In this document: piece by piece, positions 24,331 through 33,519 of the stretch
Layout: the number at the start of each line of letters is the position of its first letter
Numbering within the stretch: position 1 is the stretch's first letter
Origin: Dehalococcoidia bacterium
Lineage (GTDB): Bacteria > Chloroflexota > Dehalococcoidia > Lucifugimonadales > UBA3495
Direction: 5' to 3'
Length of the DNA stretch: 64,000 bases
Assembly (NCBI GenBank): GCA_022827095.1
Contig: JAJDTP010000009.1
Location: 124,001-188,000, forward strand
Program-made: the position numbers and the translations under genes
Notes under the pieces: model-generated
The model's database searches: none
Seen by the model: only the letters and a program-made list of their open reading frames with translations
What the model was told of the DNA's origin: nothing

Positions 24331-25482
24331 ATGGACGGCATCTACCTCGACTACAACGCCACCACGCCCATTGACCCCGCCGTCGCCGCGGCCATGCTGC
24401 CCTACGTGCACGGGCTCTTCGGCAACCCGTCCAGCGGCCACGCCTTCGGCCTTGCCGCACGCGAGGGAGTTGACCTGGCCCGGCAGCAGGTGGCTGCGAT
24501 GTTGGGTTGCTCGGCGGACGACCTGATCTTCATCAGCGGCGGCACCGAGGCCAACAACCACGCCATCAAAGGCGTCATCGGCTCTCACCGCCATCGCGGC
24601 AACCACATCATCACCTCGGCGGTCGAACATCCGGCGGTGACCGAGGTCTGCCGGTTTCTTGAGGGGCAAGGGGTACGCACCACTTACCTGCCCGTTGACG
24701 AGTACGGGATGGTTGACCCCCGACAGGTCGAAGACGCCATCACACCCGAGACAGTGCTGGTCACCATCATGCACGCCAACAACGAGGTCGGGTCCATCCA
24801 GCCCATCGCCGAGATCGCTGAAATCGCCCACCGCCACGGCGTGCTGGTGCACAGCGACTGCGCCCAATCCGTCGGCAAGATTCCCGTGAAGGTGGACGAC
24901 CTGGGCGTCGATCTCCTTTCCGTGGCCGGCCACAAGCTGTACGCGCCCAAGGGCATCGGCGCGTTGTACATCCGTCCCGGCGTCCAGCTGGAAAAATTCA
25001 TGCACGGCGCCAACCACGAGGGGAACCGCCGCGCCGGTACCGAGAACATCATCCTCATGGCCGGCCTGGGCAAAGCCTGCGAACTCATCGAGCGTAACCT
25101 GGCCGAATACGCCGGCCACATGGCCGCCATGCGCGACCGCCTGGAGCAGGGCCTGCTGGCATCGGGCCACGACGCCCGGGTCAACGGCCACCCGACCGAA
25201 CGGTTGCCCAATACTTGCAGCATCGGCTTGCGTGGATTTGAAGCGGATGGCATACTTGCCGGTCTGCCTACGGTGGCTGCCTCGGCCGGCGCGGCCTGCC
25301 ACAGTGACCAGGTGGAGCTGTCCCACGTGCTCGAAGCCATGCGCGTGCCCACGGAGTACGCCATGGGTACTCTGCGCCTCACTGTGGGCCGTTACACTAC
25401 CGAAGACGAGGTGGACCGGGCGATTGCTGAAATCACGGACGTGGTTGCCCGACTGTCGCCGGTACAAATAGCTGCCAACTGA
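24331..25482 (+). CDS. Cysteine desulfurase (NifS/IscS-like)
   Basis: A 383-residue class V aminotransferase-fold PLP enzyme. The N-terminal YLDYNATTPIDPAV and SGGTEANNHAIKG are diagnostic. Lys202 in SVAGHKLYAPKG binds PLP, and Cys323 in ASAGAACHSDQ is the persulfide-forming residue in the loop of group I desulfurases. It mobilises sulfur, or selenium, from (seleno)cysteine. The ATG at 24331, with GGAG ten bases upstream, fits the family N-terminus better than the in-frame upstream codons. No IscU or IscR gene adjoins it. Given the selenoprotein at 60384, a selenium-delivery role is possible but unproven. Confidence 0.93.
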   Translation: MDGIYLDYNATTPIDPAVAAAMLPYVHGLFGNPSSGHAFGLAAREGVDLARQQVAAMLGCSADDLIFISGGTEANNHAIKGVIGSHRHRGNHIITSAVEHPAVTEVCRFLEGQGVRTTYLPVDEYGMVDPRQVEDAITPETVLVTIMHANNEVGSIQPIAEIAEIAHRHGVLVHSDCAQSVGKIPVKVDDLGVDLLSVAGHKLYAPKGIGALYIRPGVQLEKFMHGANHEGNRRAGTENIILMAGLGKACELIERNLAEYAGHMAAMRDRLEQGLLASGHDARVNGHPTERLPNTCSIGLRGFEADGILAGLPTVAASAGAACHSDQVELSHVLEAMRVPTEYAMGTLRLTVGRYTTEDEVDRAIAEITDVVARLSPVQIAAN

Positions 25483-25503
25483 CCCGCACCGGAGTGAACA
25501 ACG

Positions 25504-26856
25504 ATGACGACCCAGACCAATCCAGGCGCTCTCGACGCCGCCACGATGGCCGGCTTCCAGGAAGACTTCGCCTCCCAACCCAACCACCAGCTGATGCAAA
25601 ACGTCGTCACCCAGCATGACGTAAACGACGTCGCCCTGAACCGCAACATCGTCGCCGAAGCGACCCATAGCTTTTCCACGGTGCTGGACGACTGGAGCGT
25701 AACCAACCAGGCCCGTTCCGGCCGCTGCTGGATGTTTGCCGGCCTCAACCTGTTCCGGTCCGAGACGCGCAATGTCCTCAACGTCAAGGAGTTCGAGTTC
25801 AGCCAGAGCTACGTCATGTTCTGGGACAAGATGGAGCGCGCCAACTACATCCTGGAAGCCGTCATCGAGACCGCCGACCGGCCCATCGACGACCGCGTGG
25901 TGGCCTGGCTCCTGCAGCAGCCCCTGGGCGACGGTGGCCAATGGGACATGTTCGTCAGCCTGGTGCGCAAGCACGGCGTGGTCCCGAAGACGGTCATGCC
26001 CGAGACCGAAAGCTCCGGCAACTCCATGCGCATGAACGCCGGCCTGAACTACCAGGTCCGCCAGGGCGCTCGCAACATCCGCAGCCTCTACGCTGATGAG
26101 GCCGGCCTGGATGCTATGCGCGAAGCCAAGCAGGAAGCGCTGCAGGCGATTTACCAGATCCTGTGCATCCACCTGGGCACCCCGCCGGCCCAGTTCGACT
26201 GGCAGTGGAAGGACAAGGATGGCGAATTCCACCGGGACGGCGAGATGACGCCCCTGGCGTTCGCCGAGAAGTACATCACCACACCCATGGAGGACTACGT
26301 CTGCTTGGTGAACGACCCCCGGGGCTCCAGCCCGCCGGGGCGCACCTACACCGTCCAGTACCTGGGCAACGTGGTCGACGGCACCCGCATCACCTACCTG
26401 AACGTCGACATCGATATTATGAAAGACATCGCCATGCGCATGCTCCAGGACGGCACTCCCGTGTGGATGGGCTGTGACACCGGCAAGCAGATGCACCGCG
26501 ACAAGGGCCTGTGGGACGCCGAGCTCTTTGACTACGGCAGCGTTTACAGCGCCGACTTCGAGATGAACAAAGCGGAACGGCTGGAGTACCACCAGACTGC
26601 CATGACCCACGCTATGCTGTTCACCGGCGTCGACGTGGTCGACGGCAAGCCCCGCCGCTGGCGCGTGGAGAACAGTTGGGACGACAAGGTCGGCGAGAAG
26701 GGCTTCTTCCTGATGAACGACTCGTGGTTCGCCGAGTACATGTTCGAGATCGCCGCGCCGAAGAGCTACCTGCCCCAGGAGTTGCAGGACGCGCTGGCCC
26801 TTGAACCCATCGTGCTCCCGCCGTGGGACCCTATGGGGTCGCTTGCGACGGGGTGA
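25504..26856 (+). CDS. pepC: C1-family aminopeptidase (bleomycin hydrolase/PepC)
   Basis: A 450-residue papain-like aminopeptidase. The oxyanion Gln69 and nucleophile Cys75 are in TNQARSGRCWMFAGLN, His369 is in MTHAMLFTG, and Asn390 is in VENSWDD, completing the catalytic triad. Length and the N-terminal arm match bleomycin hydrolase/PepC, cytosolic hexameric peptidases that trim peptides from the N-terminus. It starts 21 bases after the desulfurase stop, so the two are probably one operon. An intrinsic terminator follows at 26879. Confidence 0.95.
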   Translation: MTTQTNPGALDAATMAGFQEDFASQPNHQLMQNVVTQHDVNDVALNRNIVAEATHSFSTVLDDWSVTNQARSGRCWMFAGLNLFRSETRNVLNVKEFEFSQSYVMFWDKMERANYILEAVIETADRPIDDRVVAWLLQQPLGDGGQWDMFVSLVRKHGVVPKTVMPETESSGNSMRMNAGLNYQVRQGARNIRSLYADEAGLDAMREAKQEALQAIYQILCIHLGTPPAQFDWQWKDKDGEFHRDGEMTPLAFAEKYITTPMEDYVCLVNDPRGSSPPGRTYTVQYLGNVVDGTRITYLNVDIDIMKDIAMRMLQDGTPVWMGCDTGKQMHRDKGLWDAELFDYGSVYSADFEMNKAERLEYHQTAMTHAMLFTGVDVVDGKPRRWRVENSWDDKVGEKGFFLMNDSWFAEYMFEIAAPKSYLPQELQDALALEPIVLPPWDPMGSLATG

Positions 26857-26878
26857 AATCAGCCCAATGATTGAACGG

Positions 26879-26909
26879 TAGGGGCGATAATCATTCGCCC
26901 CTATTTTTT
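26879..26909 (+). terminator. Intrinsic terminator after pepC
   Basis: A 9-base-pair stem (TAGGGGCGA / TCGCCCCTA) with a 7-base loop is followed by TTTTTT. It overlaps the stop codon of the convergent methyltransferase gene. Confidence 0.9.
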
Positions 26910-27703
26910 GCGTCCATTGCGCCGGACGCTGGTCCACCCACTTTCGTCGTGACCAGGTACAGCCAAGGCGCCCCCAGTGCGAAAGGTGTCATATCCAGGT
27001 CGCCGTAGGACTGGTGGCCGCCGAAGCCGGCCTGCTCCAGCAGGGCGATCAGTTCGCGGTAGGTGTAGAGGCGGATCGACATGTGCCGCGTTTCGCGCGC
27101 GGCGCCCCGTATGAAAGTCCACGTTGATTCCAACCGGCCGGTTTCGTGGTCGTAGGCACGCTCTTCCAGCGCCAGCAGGTCCCCGGCTTTTTCCCAAACC
27201 CGGGATTCCTGAACGGCGTCCAGCAGCAAAGTTTCCAGCAGCGGCGTATCCAGCGCCAACCGGCCGCCCGGCTTCAGGCTCCGGGACACCGCACGCAGGA
27301 ACTCCAGGTTCCCCGCGTCGTCGAAGTAGCCGAAGCTGTTCCAGAAGCACACCGCGCCATCGTAGGTTCCGTCCTGGAGCAGGCCCCGCATATCGCCGAC
27401 CCGCCAGTCGACTTCCAGCCCGCGCGACGCAGCCGCTACCTCTCCCCACTCGATGAGCCGCTGGTTCCGGTCAATGGCGGTTATGCGGAAATGCCGGTCG
27501 GCCAATTCCAAGGCCAGACGCCCGCTGCCGCAGGGCACGTCAAGCACTCGAGCCCGAGACGGCAACCCCATCGCCTCGTGGATGAAACCGACCTCGGCCC
27601 GGGTCTGCTCCTCGTCGCGGGCATCCCGGACGTACTCCAGGCACAGGCCGGAGAAGAATTGATCCCACCAACCGCTTTGATCTGCTACCATCGTCACGCT
27701 CAA
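26891..27703 (-). CDS. Class I SAM-dependent methyltransferase
   Basis: A 270-residue protein. Motif I is VLDVPCGSGRLALELA, motif II ends in ITAIDRN, and the acidic motif III follows as DWRVGDMRGL. Its C-terminal half is divergent and carries a GDLDMTPFALGAPWL segment, so the acceptor substrate (small molecule, lipid or protein) is unclear. It reads convergently into pepC; the last codons share the terminator hairpin. The alpha/beta hydrolase gene upstream on the same strand ends 12 bases before this gene starts. Confidence 0.88.
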   Translation of the reverse strand: MSVTMVADQSGWWDQFFSGLCLEYVRDARDEEQTRAEVGFIHEAMGLPSRARVLDVPCGSGRLALELADRHFRITAIDRNQRLIEWGEVAAASRGLEVDWRVGDMRGLLQDGTYDGAVCFWNSFGYFDDAGNLEFLRAVSRSLKPGGRLALDTPLLETLLLDAVQESRVWEKAGDLLALEERAYDHETGRLESTWTFIRGAARETRHMSIRLYTYRELIALLEQAGFGGHQSYGDLDMTPFALGAPWLYLVTTKVGGPASGAMDAKNRGE

Positions 27704-27715
27704 AGACTCTCCGTG

Positions 27716-28729
27716 TCAGCTGGCCAGCAGTTCCTTCAACTGCGCGTCGATGAATGCGGTGTCCGCCGGGTTGCGGCCCGGCCCGCCGCCGGTGTGACCC
27801 CAGATCGTCTCGATGACCCGAAGCTCTGCGTTGGGCATCATCGACACCTCGATCTCGTTGTCCTCCGGCGGGAAATACTGGTCGGTGCGGGAGGGCATGA
27901 CGAACGCCTTGGCCTTGATCGAACCCAGGGCCTTCTCGAAGTCGCCGCCGTAGAGGGGGTTGTCGCTGATGTCGCCGGCCTGCCACGTGGCAACCATCGC
28001 CAGGATGTTGTTGGCGTCCTGCTGCAGGTACCGCCCTTCCCAGGACGTGATCAGATAATCCTCCAGCGAGGAGTGGCCGATGTCTAGGTACACCTTTTCC
28101 CGGTAGAACGCTTGCGAAGGCGCCCAGCCGGCGTACACCCGCGCCATCGCCCGCAGACCCTTCGCCGGCGGCGTGTCGTACCAGCCGTTGTTCCAGGCAT
28201 CATCGGCGCACAGGGCGGCTTTCACGCCCTCGAGGAAAACGAAGTTGTGCCGGGCCGTCTTCGCCGAGCCGCACCACGGCGCGATGCGCTCCACCATATC
28301 GGGATACAGGGCGCCCCAATGGAAGGACTGCTGCGCCCCCATGGAGAACCCGCATACCAGCGCGATGCGCTCGACGCCGAACTGCTCGGTGACCAGCCTC
28401 TGCTGGAAACCGATGTTGTCGTAGTAGGTGACCCGGGGGAATCGCGCCCGGCCGTAGGGAGCCGGCGTGTTGCTCGGGGACGACGACAGCCCGTTGCCGA
28501 ACAGGTTGGGGATGACGATGAAATACCGCGACGGGTCCAGCGCCATGCCCGGGCCGATCATCGGCTCGTTGGCCGGGTGCTGCGACCCGAAGAACGTGGG
28601 AAAGACGATCACGTTGTCCTTGCGGGCGTTCAGCTCGCCGTAGGTCTGGTAGGCGAGCCGCGCTCCTCGCAACCGCAGGCCGCATTGCAGGTCAACGTCG
28701 CCCAGTTCAAAAATCTTGTGGTCGCTCAT
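27716..28729 (-). CDS. Alpha/beta hydrolase, homoserine O-acetyltransferase (MetX)-like
   Basis: A 337-residue alpha/beta-hydrolase-fold protein of the MetX-like group. The nucleophile Ser129 lies in CGFSMGAQQ, the acid is probably Asp283 (RTDQYF), and the base is His312 (IWGHTGGG). The opening LQCGLRLRGARLAYQTYGELN is the typical MetX-like N-terminus. MetX-like proteins include true homoserine or serine acetyltransferases as well as hydrolases of other esters; no methionine gene adjoins it here, so the reaction is left open. The ATG at 28729 follows GAGGACGG; the frame extends upstream without conserved residues. Confidence 0.85.
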   Translation of the reverse strand: MSDHKIFELGDVDLQCGLRLRGARLAYQTYGELNARKDNVIVFPTFFGSQHPANEPMIGPGMALDPSRYFIVIPNLFGNGLSSSPSNTPAPYGRARFPRVTYYDNIGFQQRLVTEQFGVERIALVCGFSMGAQQSFHWGALYPDMVERIAPWCGSAKTARHNFVFLEGVKAALCADDAWNNGWYDTPPAKGLRAMARVYAGWAPSQAFYREKVYLDIGHSSLEDYLITSWEGRYLQQDANNILAMVATWQAGDISDNPLYGGDFEKALGSIKAKAFVMPSRTDQYFPPEDNEIEVSMMPNAELRVIETIWGHTGGGPGRNPADTAFIDAQLKELLAS

Positions 28730-28822
28730 GTTCCGTCCTCGCCGGGGTTGAATGCCGGCCCGAAAACCAATAGGCTGCAACCAAGTCTAACAGCCCGCAA
28801 ATCCAAACGTGAGAGGTCTATC

Positions 28823-29230
28823 ATGCTGAACAAAGTGCATCACGTGACCTATGTCGTGGAAAACGTCGACGACATGGCCGCCTACATCGAACGCAACTTC
28901 TCCCTCACGCCCATCCGCACCGACGAGTTCACCGAGCGCGGCTTCAAGTCCATCCTCTACCAGATCGGCGACACCCTCGTCGACTTCTTTGAGCCCCTGC
29001 GGGACGACACCCCCATGGCCGCCCAACTCCAAGCCACCGGCCCCGGCGTCATGCACGTGGCCTGGGGCGTGGACGGCATCGGGCAACTGTTCAATGACCT
29101 GCAGGCCAACGGCAACGACATGCGCGGCGACGGGCCGTCGGCCAGCCCCTTCGGCTACCTGACCGCCAGCATCGAGCCGGCCAGCTCCCACGGCATCTAC
29201 TTCCAGCTGGCCGAGGGAGAACACAGCTAG
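28823..29230 (+). CDS. VOC/glyoxalase-family protein
   Basis: A 135-residue vicinal-oxygen-chelate domain. HHVTYVVENVDDMAAYIERNF opens the first beta-alpha-beta-beta-beta module, with the metal-binding His in VHHVTYVV. The Glu in VDFFEPL and the HVAWGVDGI segment supply the other ligands, much as in methylmalonyl-CoA epimerase and glyoxalase I. The reaction is unknown. GAGAGG precedes the ATG well. The aldo/keto reductase gene begins three bases after its stop, so the two are co-transcribed. Confidence 0.88.
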   Translation: MLNKVHHVTYVVENVDDMAAYIERNFSLTPIRTDEFTERGFKSILYQIGDTLVDFFEPLRDDTPMAAQLQATGPGVMHVAWGVDGIGQLFNDLQANGNDMRGDGPSASPFGYLTASIEPASSHGIYFQLAEGEHS

Positions 29231-29232
29231 CC

Positions 29233-30204
29233 ATGGAATACACGCAACTGGGCCGCACCGGCCTGACCGTATCCCGCGCCGGCTTTGGCGGCGGAGGCAT
29301 CGGCCAGGTCTGGGGACCCACCGACGAGGCGGAGGCCATCGCTTCCGTCCACCGGGCCCTGGACCTGGGCATCACCTTTTTCGACGTGGCCCCGTCCTAC
29401 GGCGACGGCAAGGCCGAGAAGGCATTGGGCAAGGCGCTGGAAGGCCGCGCCGAGCCGGTAGTGGTCGCCTCCAAGGTCCGCCTGCGCGCCGACGAGATGG
29501 ACGACGTGGCCGGAGCGGTACAACGCTCCGTGGAAATCAGCCTGCGCCGGCTGCGGCGGGACTCGGTTGACGTGCTGCACGTGCATAACCGATTCACTGA
29601 GTATCGCGGCGAGGTTGCCGACTCACTGTCGGCCGACGACGTGTTGGGCCCAGTGTTGGACGCCTACCGGAGCGTGCAACGAGCTGGCAAGACCCGGTAC
29701 ATAGGGTTGTCCGCAATGGACCACCACGTGCCCACCATGCACCAAATCCTGGAGGCCAACGAGTACGACACCGTTCTGGCCTACTACAACTTGCTGAACC
29801 GGACGGGGATGGAACCGCCGCCGCCCGGCTTCAGTCAGCACGACAACGGGCAGATTATCCCGCTGGCGCGCAGCCTGGGCATGGGCGTCATCGGCATCCG
29901 TTCCCACGCCGCCGGCGCGCTGACCGCCGCTCTGGACCGGCCGCCCCGTCCGGGCGACGCGCTGATGCAGAAGGACCTGGCCAGCGTCCAAAAGCTCGGG
30001 TTCCTGCTGGATGGCCCCATCCGGACCCTGTCCCAGGCAGCGATGGTTTACTGCCTGATGAACCGGGACATCCACACCACCGTCCCCGGAGTCAAGAACC
30101 GCGCTGAGGCCGAGGAAACCGCCGCCTGCGTCGACCTGCCGCCGATTCCGGCCGAGCACCTGGAGCGGCTGCAGCAGCTCTACGAAAACGACTTCCGGGA
30201 CTGA
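29233..30204 (+). CDS. Aldo/keto reductase
   Basis: A 323-residue TIM-barrel NADPH-dependent reductase. The N-terminal GRTGLTVSRAGFGGGGIG, then FFDVAPSYGDGKAEKALGKAL with the catalytic Tyr of the DxxxxY motif, and the Lys in VASKVRLRA are typical of the AKR family. C-terminal VPGVKNRAEAEET resembles the cofactor-binding end. It is likely to reduce or oxidise a small carbonyl compound. It starts directly behind the VOC gene, a pairing that suggests one pathway for a reactive carbonyl or sugar derivative. Confidence 0.92.
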   Translation: MEYTQLGRTGLTVSRAGFGGGGIGQVWGPTDEAEAIASVHRALDLGITFFDVAPSYGDGKAEKALGKALEGRAEPVVVASKVRLRADEMDDVAGAVQRSVEISLRRLRRDSVDVLHVHNRFTEYRGEVADSLSADDVLGPVLDAYRSVQRAGKTRYIGLSAMDHHVPTMHQILEANEYDTVLAYYNLLNRTGMEPPPPGFSQHDNGQIIPLARSLGMGVIGIRSHAAGALTAALDRPPRPGDALMQKDLASVQKLGFLLDGPIRTLSQAAMVYCLMNRDIHTTVPGVKNRAEAEETAACVDLPPIPAEHLERLQQLYENDFRD

Positions 30205-30244
30205 TGGCCAGCCCCGGAAGTTCTACGTAGGGTTCGTCTGGCCC

Positions 30245-32044
30245 CTACAGCGCCAACGCGTAGCACGCCCGACGCGGGTCAGCCCCGGTGCTCAGCGAGC
30301 CAGTTTCCGGGTCGCGCACCGACACTGTCGCGCCCAGCCCGCAGTTGGCCGTGCGGTGGATTTTGTGGCCCAGCGCCTTCAGGGCGCCCACCGTCGAGTC
30401 GGCGAACCCGTCCTCCAGGTCCAGTTGACCGGGGTAGTACACGTGGGGGTAGAAGGAGTTCACGTTGCTGGAAGTGGCGAACCGGGGCGCTTCCACCGCC
30501 TGCTGGGGATCCATACCGAACACCAGCGAGTTCAGGATCAGTTGCAGATTGCCCTGCACCTGGTTGTCGCCGCCGGGGCAGCCCACGGTCATCGCCGGCT
30601 TGCCGTCCCTGGCGACGATGTAGTTCACCAGGGTGGTGCGGGGACGCTTGCCCGGCTCCACCACGTTGGGGTGGCCCGGTTCGCAGTTGAACATTTCGAT
30701 GCGCGTGCTCAGGCAGCAGCCCAGCTCGGGGAAGAACACCGACTTGGAGAAGGACCCGCCGCTGATGGTGCCGCACACCAGATTGCCGTGCCGGTCCAGC
30801 ACCGACACGTGCGTCGTCCCGTCATCGGCGGAGGTGTCCGGCCCGAGTGCGGCGGCCATGACCTGCGGTGCGGTGCGCCCGGTCTTTTTGGAGAATCGCC
30901 ACGGATCGCCCGCCGGCCGCTGCTCCGGATACGCGCCCTCGGGGTCGATCTCTCCGGCCCGGATGGCCGCGTACTCCTTGGACAGCAGGCCGTCCATGGG
31001 CACCGTCGCGAAATCAGGGTCACCGTAGAAGGCTTCGCGGTCTCCGAAGCAGAGTTTCAGCGCTTCGGCCACCGTGTGGATGTAGGCCGGACTATTGTGC
31101 CCCATCGCCTTGAGGTCGAAGTTCTCCAAGATGTTCAGCGCCTGCATCAGCATCGGCCCCTGGGTCCAGGAATCCTGACCCCAAACGTCGTAGCCTCCGA
31201 AGGTCGTGGTCACTGGCTGTCCGAACTGCGACCGGTATCCCGCCAGGTCCTCCATGGACAGGATGCCGCCCACTTTCCGTGACTCCTCCACGATCAACTC
31301 CGCCACCGGACCCTCGTAGAACGCCGCCCGCGCGGCCTTCAGGCTCTCTACCCTGGAGACGGAGGCGTTTGCTGATGCGTCGCGCATGGCCTTGAGCGTG
31401 TTGGCCAGGCCCGGCTGCCGCATCATCGCGCCAGGCGCAGGAACCTCGCGGTCCTCATAGAACACTTCCCAACCGCCCGGCGGGAAATTGTCGAACTGCT
31501 CCTGGCCCGTCCGTGAACGGAGCCGTTCCAGCATGTACTCGTAGTGCGGTATCCCGTCCTCGGCATAGCGAATTGCCGGCTCGGCCACTTCCGCAAACGA
31601 CATTGTCCCGTACCGGTCCAGCATGTTGATGAACGCGTCGACGATCCCCGGCTGGGTGAAGGACAGCGGCGCGTCCATGCCCGGCCCGGTGGGGATGCGT
31701 TCATGGCCGCGCGAACGATAGAACTCCGCCGTGGCCGCGCCCGGCGCGCCACCCTGCCCGCTCAGCGACACCAGGTCGCCGCTGTCGGAGTCGTACAGCA
31801 TGAACACCCCTTCGGCCGCCAGCGAGTAGGACGCGATGGGCTCAACCACCGCCGCGGCGAGGCTGGCCGCAACCATAGCGTCGAAGGCATTACCGCCGGC
31901 CAGCAGTATCCGCATTCCGGCCATCGATGTGAGGTAGTGTCCCGAGGAGATCACCCCTTCATTGGAGCGGACTACAGGTCGCCCCGTGTCGGGCAGGTTC
32001 ACGTCGCCCTGTTCCAGGTTGTGGATCGTTTGCGCGATGGCCAT
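30245..32044 (-). CDS. ggt: Gamma-glutamyltransferase family protein
   Basis: A 599-residue N-terminal-nucleophile hydrolase. Thr410, in DDGTTHVSVLDRHGNLV, should become the N-terminal residue of the small subunit after self-cleavage. The substrate-pocket segment SGGSF follows, and the conserved GCPGGDNQ near residue 490 shapes the oxyanion side. The long N-terminal half includes LAGGNAFDAMVAASLAAAVVEP as in GGT. No signal peptide is evident, so a cytoplasmic or unusually exported enzyme is likely. It may act on glutathione, gamma-glutamyl amides or related acylated substrates. Confidence 0.9.
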   Translation of the reverse strand: MAIAQTIHNLEQGDVNLPDTGRPVVRSNEGVISSGHYLTSMAGMRILLAGGNAFDAMVAASLAAAVVEPIASYSLAAEGVFMLYDSDSGDLVSLSGQGGAPGAATAEFYRSRGHERIPTGPGMDAPLSFTQPGIVDAFINMLDRYGTMSFAEVAEPAIRYAEDGIPHYEYMLERLRSRTGQEQFDNFPPGGWEVFYEDREVPAPGAMMRQPGLANTLKAMRDASANASVSRVESLKAARAAFYEGPVAELIVEESRKVGGILSMEDLAGYRSQFGQPVTTTFGGYDVWGQDSWTQGPMLMQALNILENFDLKAMGHNSPAYIHTVAEALKLCFGDREAFYGDPDFATVPMDGLLSKEYAAIRAGEIDPEGAYPEQRPAGDPWRFSKKTGRTAPQVMAAALGPDTSADDGTTHVSVLDRHGNLVCGTISGGSFSKSVFFPELGCCLSTRIEMFNCEPGHPNVVEPGKRPRTTLVNYIVARDGKPAMTVGCPGGDNQVQGNLQLILNSLVFGMDPQQAVEAPRFATSSNVNSFYPHVYYPGQLDLEDGFADSTVGALKALGHKIHRTANCGLGATVSVRDPETGSLSTGADPRRACYALAL

Positions 32045-32092
32045 GTCGTCTCCTTGCGTTGAGTGGCGAAATTCTCGTTTATTGTCAACCGG

Positions 32093-33265
32093 CTAGATTG
32101 TACCGTTGGTGTCAGTCTCCAGCAGCGCCCTGGCGTATTCCTGTCCCACCAGGTCCATGATGAGCGTATCGCGGTGCGCCACCGCCTGCGCGTCCCGGTG
32201 GAAGCGTTGCAACGGATCGGAATCGAAAAGCCCGTGGCCGCCGCTGATGTCGAACAGGCGGTTCACCGACTGCAGGCACAGCTGGACGATGTAGCCTTTG
32301 TCCCTGCGGTATTTCGCCCGTTCCAGTAGAGCGTAGCCCGCTCCCGACTCGGCCCGGTCGAATATATCATCCAGGTCTCGGTCCATCAGCGCCCGCGCCG
32401 CGTCGAGTTCGGCGGCGCTCTGCGCCAGTCGGATATGCACCATGGTGGAGTCGGCCGATTTGCCGCCGCCGGAAGTGCCCGTGGTCTTGGCGACGAACTC
32501 GTCGATCATGCCCTGGGCGATCCCCAGCATCGGCGCTACCAAATCCCACCCCAGCAGCACGGTGATGGGAATCCGGTACCGACTCTGCCGGTGCAGTTCC
32601 CAACCGCTCCAGTCGCCATCGCCGGCCGACGGCACGTCCAGGATGCGATGGGCCGGCACGAACGCGTCGTTCACGAGAATGTCTTTGCTGCCACTGCCGC
32701 GCAGGCCCGAGACGAACCAGGTATCCACGATTTCGTAGTCGCCAGCCGGCAGCAGCGCCCAGTTTCTCTCGCCGATGCCCGGCACGCCCAGCATCAGCCA
32801 GTCCGCTGCGTCGCAACCGCTGGAGAACTCCCACCTTCCGGACAAGCGATACCCGCCGTCCACCGCCGTGCACGTCGACCTGCCGACGTTCAGCGAGCTC
32901 GAGCTGAGGGCGTCCGAGTTCGTCCTGAACACCTCCTCCTGTGCCCGCAGCGGCCAGTATCCCACCAGCCACGAGTGGGCGGCCCACAGGCCATAGCACC
33001 ATGCCGTCGCCGGACAGCCCCGGGCCAGTTCCGCTGCCACGTGCAGGCTCACGCGGTAATCCGCGTCGAGTCCTCCAAACCGCCGGGGCACAGCGATACG
33101 GCAGAGGCCCGACGCCAGGAGATCATCGACAGTCTCCTGGGGCAAACGTCGCAGCTCCTCGGTACGCGTCGCCCGCTCCTTGAGCGCGGGCAACATTTCC
33201 GTCGCCCTGCGGAGCAATTCCGTTTCCGATGCTGTATCAGCGCTAATTCGAGATACGACAGTCAC
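32093..33265 (-). CDS. Acyl-CoA dehydrogenase-like flavoprotein, probable flavin-dependent monooxygenase
   Basis: A 390-residue protein with the acyl-CoA dehydrogenase fold of the HsaA/DszC-type monooxygenase subfamily. Landmarks are LPQETVDDLLASGLCRIAVPRRFGG near the N-terminus, then YRLSGRWEFSSGCDAADW. The C-terminal SVNRLFDISGGHGLFDSDPLQRFHRD is typical of flavin-dependent hydroxylases in place of a dehydrogenase catalytic Glu. Such enzymes need reduced flavin from a separate reductase; the nearest candidate in the window, the nitroreductase at 5743, is far away. Substrate unknown. Confidence 0.85.
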   Translation of the reverse strand: MTVVSRISADTASETELLRRATEMLPALKERATRTEELRRLPQETVDDLLASGLCRIAVPRRFGGLDADYRVSLHVAAELARGCPATAWCYGLWAAHSWLVGYWPLRAQEEVFRTNSDALSSSSLNVGRSTCTAVDGGYRLSGRWEFSSGCDAADWLMLGVPGIGERNWALLPAGDYEIVDTWFVSGLRGSGSKDILVNDAFVPAHRILDVPSAGDGDWSGWELHRQSRYRIPITVLLGWDLVAPMLGIAQGMIDEFVAKTTGTSGGGKSADSTMVHIRLAQSAAELDAARALMDRDLDDIFDRAESGAGYALLERAKYRRDKGYIVQLCLQSVNRLFDISGGHGLFDSDPLQRFHRDAQAVAHRDTLIMDLVGQEYARALLETDTNGTI

Positions 33266-33519
33266 GAATTCAACCTTTCGTGTGAGCCGATGTTCATATA
33301 AAAAGGAGTGCCCTATCCCCTATCAATGTTGCTCCTCGCTTCGGCCAGCCTAACACGGCCAGCCCAAGCCGGCTAACCTGGCCGGCTCCCCGCGGCCCCT
33401 ATGGTATCATCGGCCACCCCAAGGCCCCGCACGCTCGCACCAATAGCCGGACAGCGCAACCCGTAAGGGCCTAACGGGCATGGCGCCCTTCGAGCCTGAT
33501 AACCTTTCGGAATCCAATT

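Noticed and set aside
24232-26937. Long minus-strand open frame of 901 codons opposite the desulfurase and PepC genes
   Set aside because: The plus strand carries two clear enzymes with catalytic residues; the long antisense frame is a by-product of high GC and codon bias, rich in V, A, G, H and Q, without any domain.
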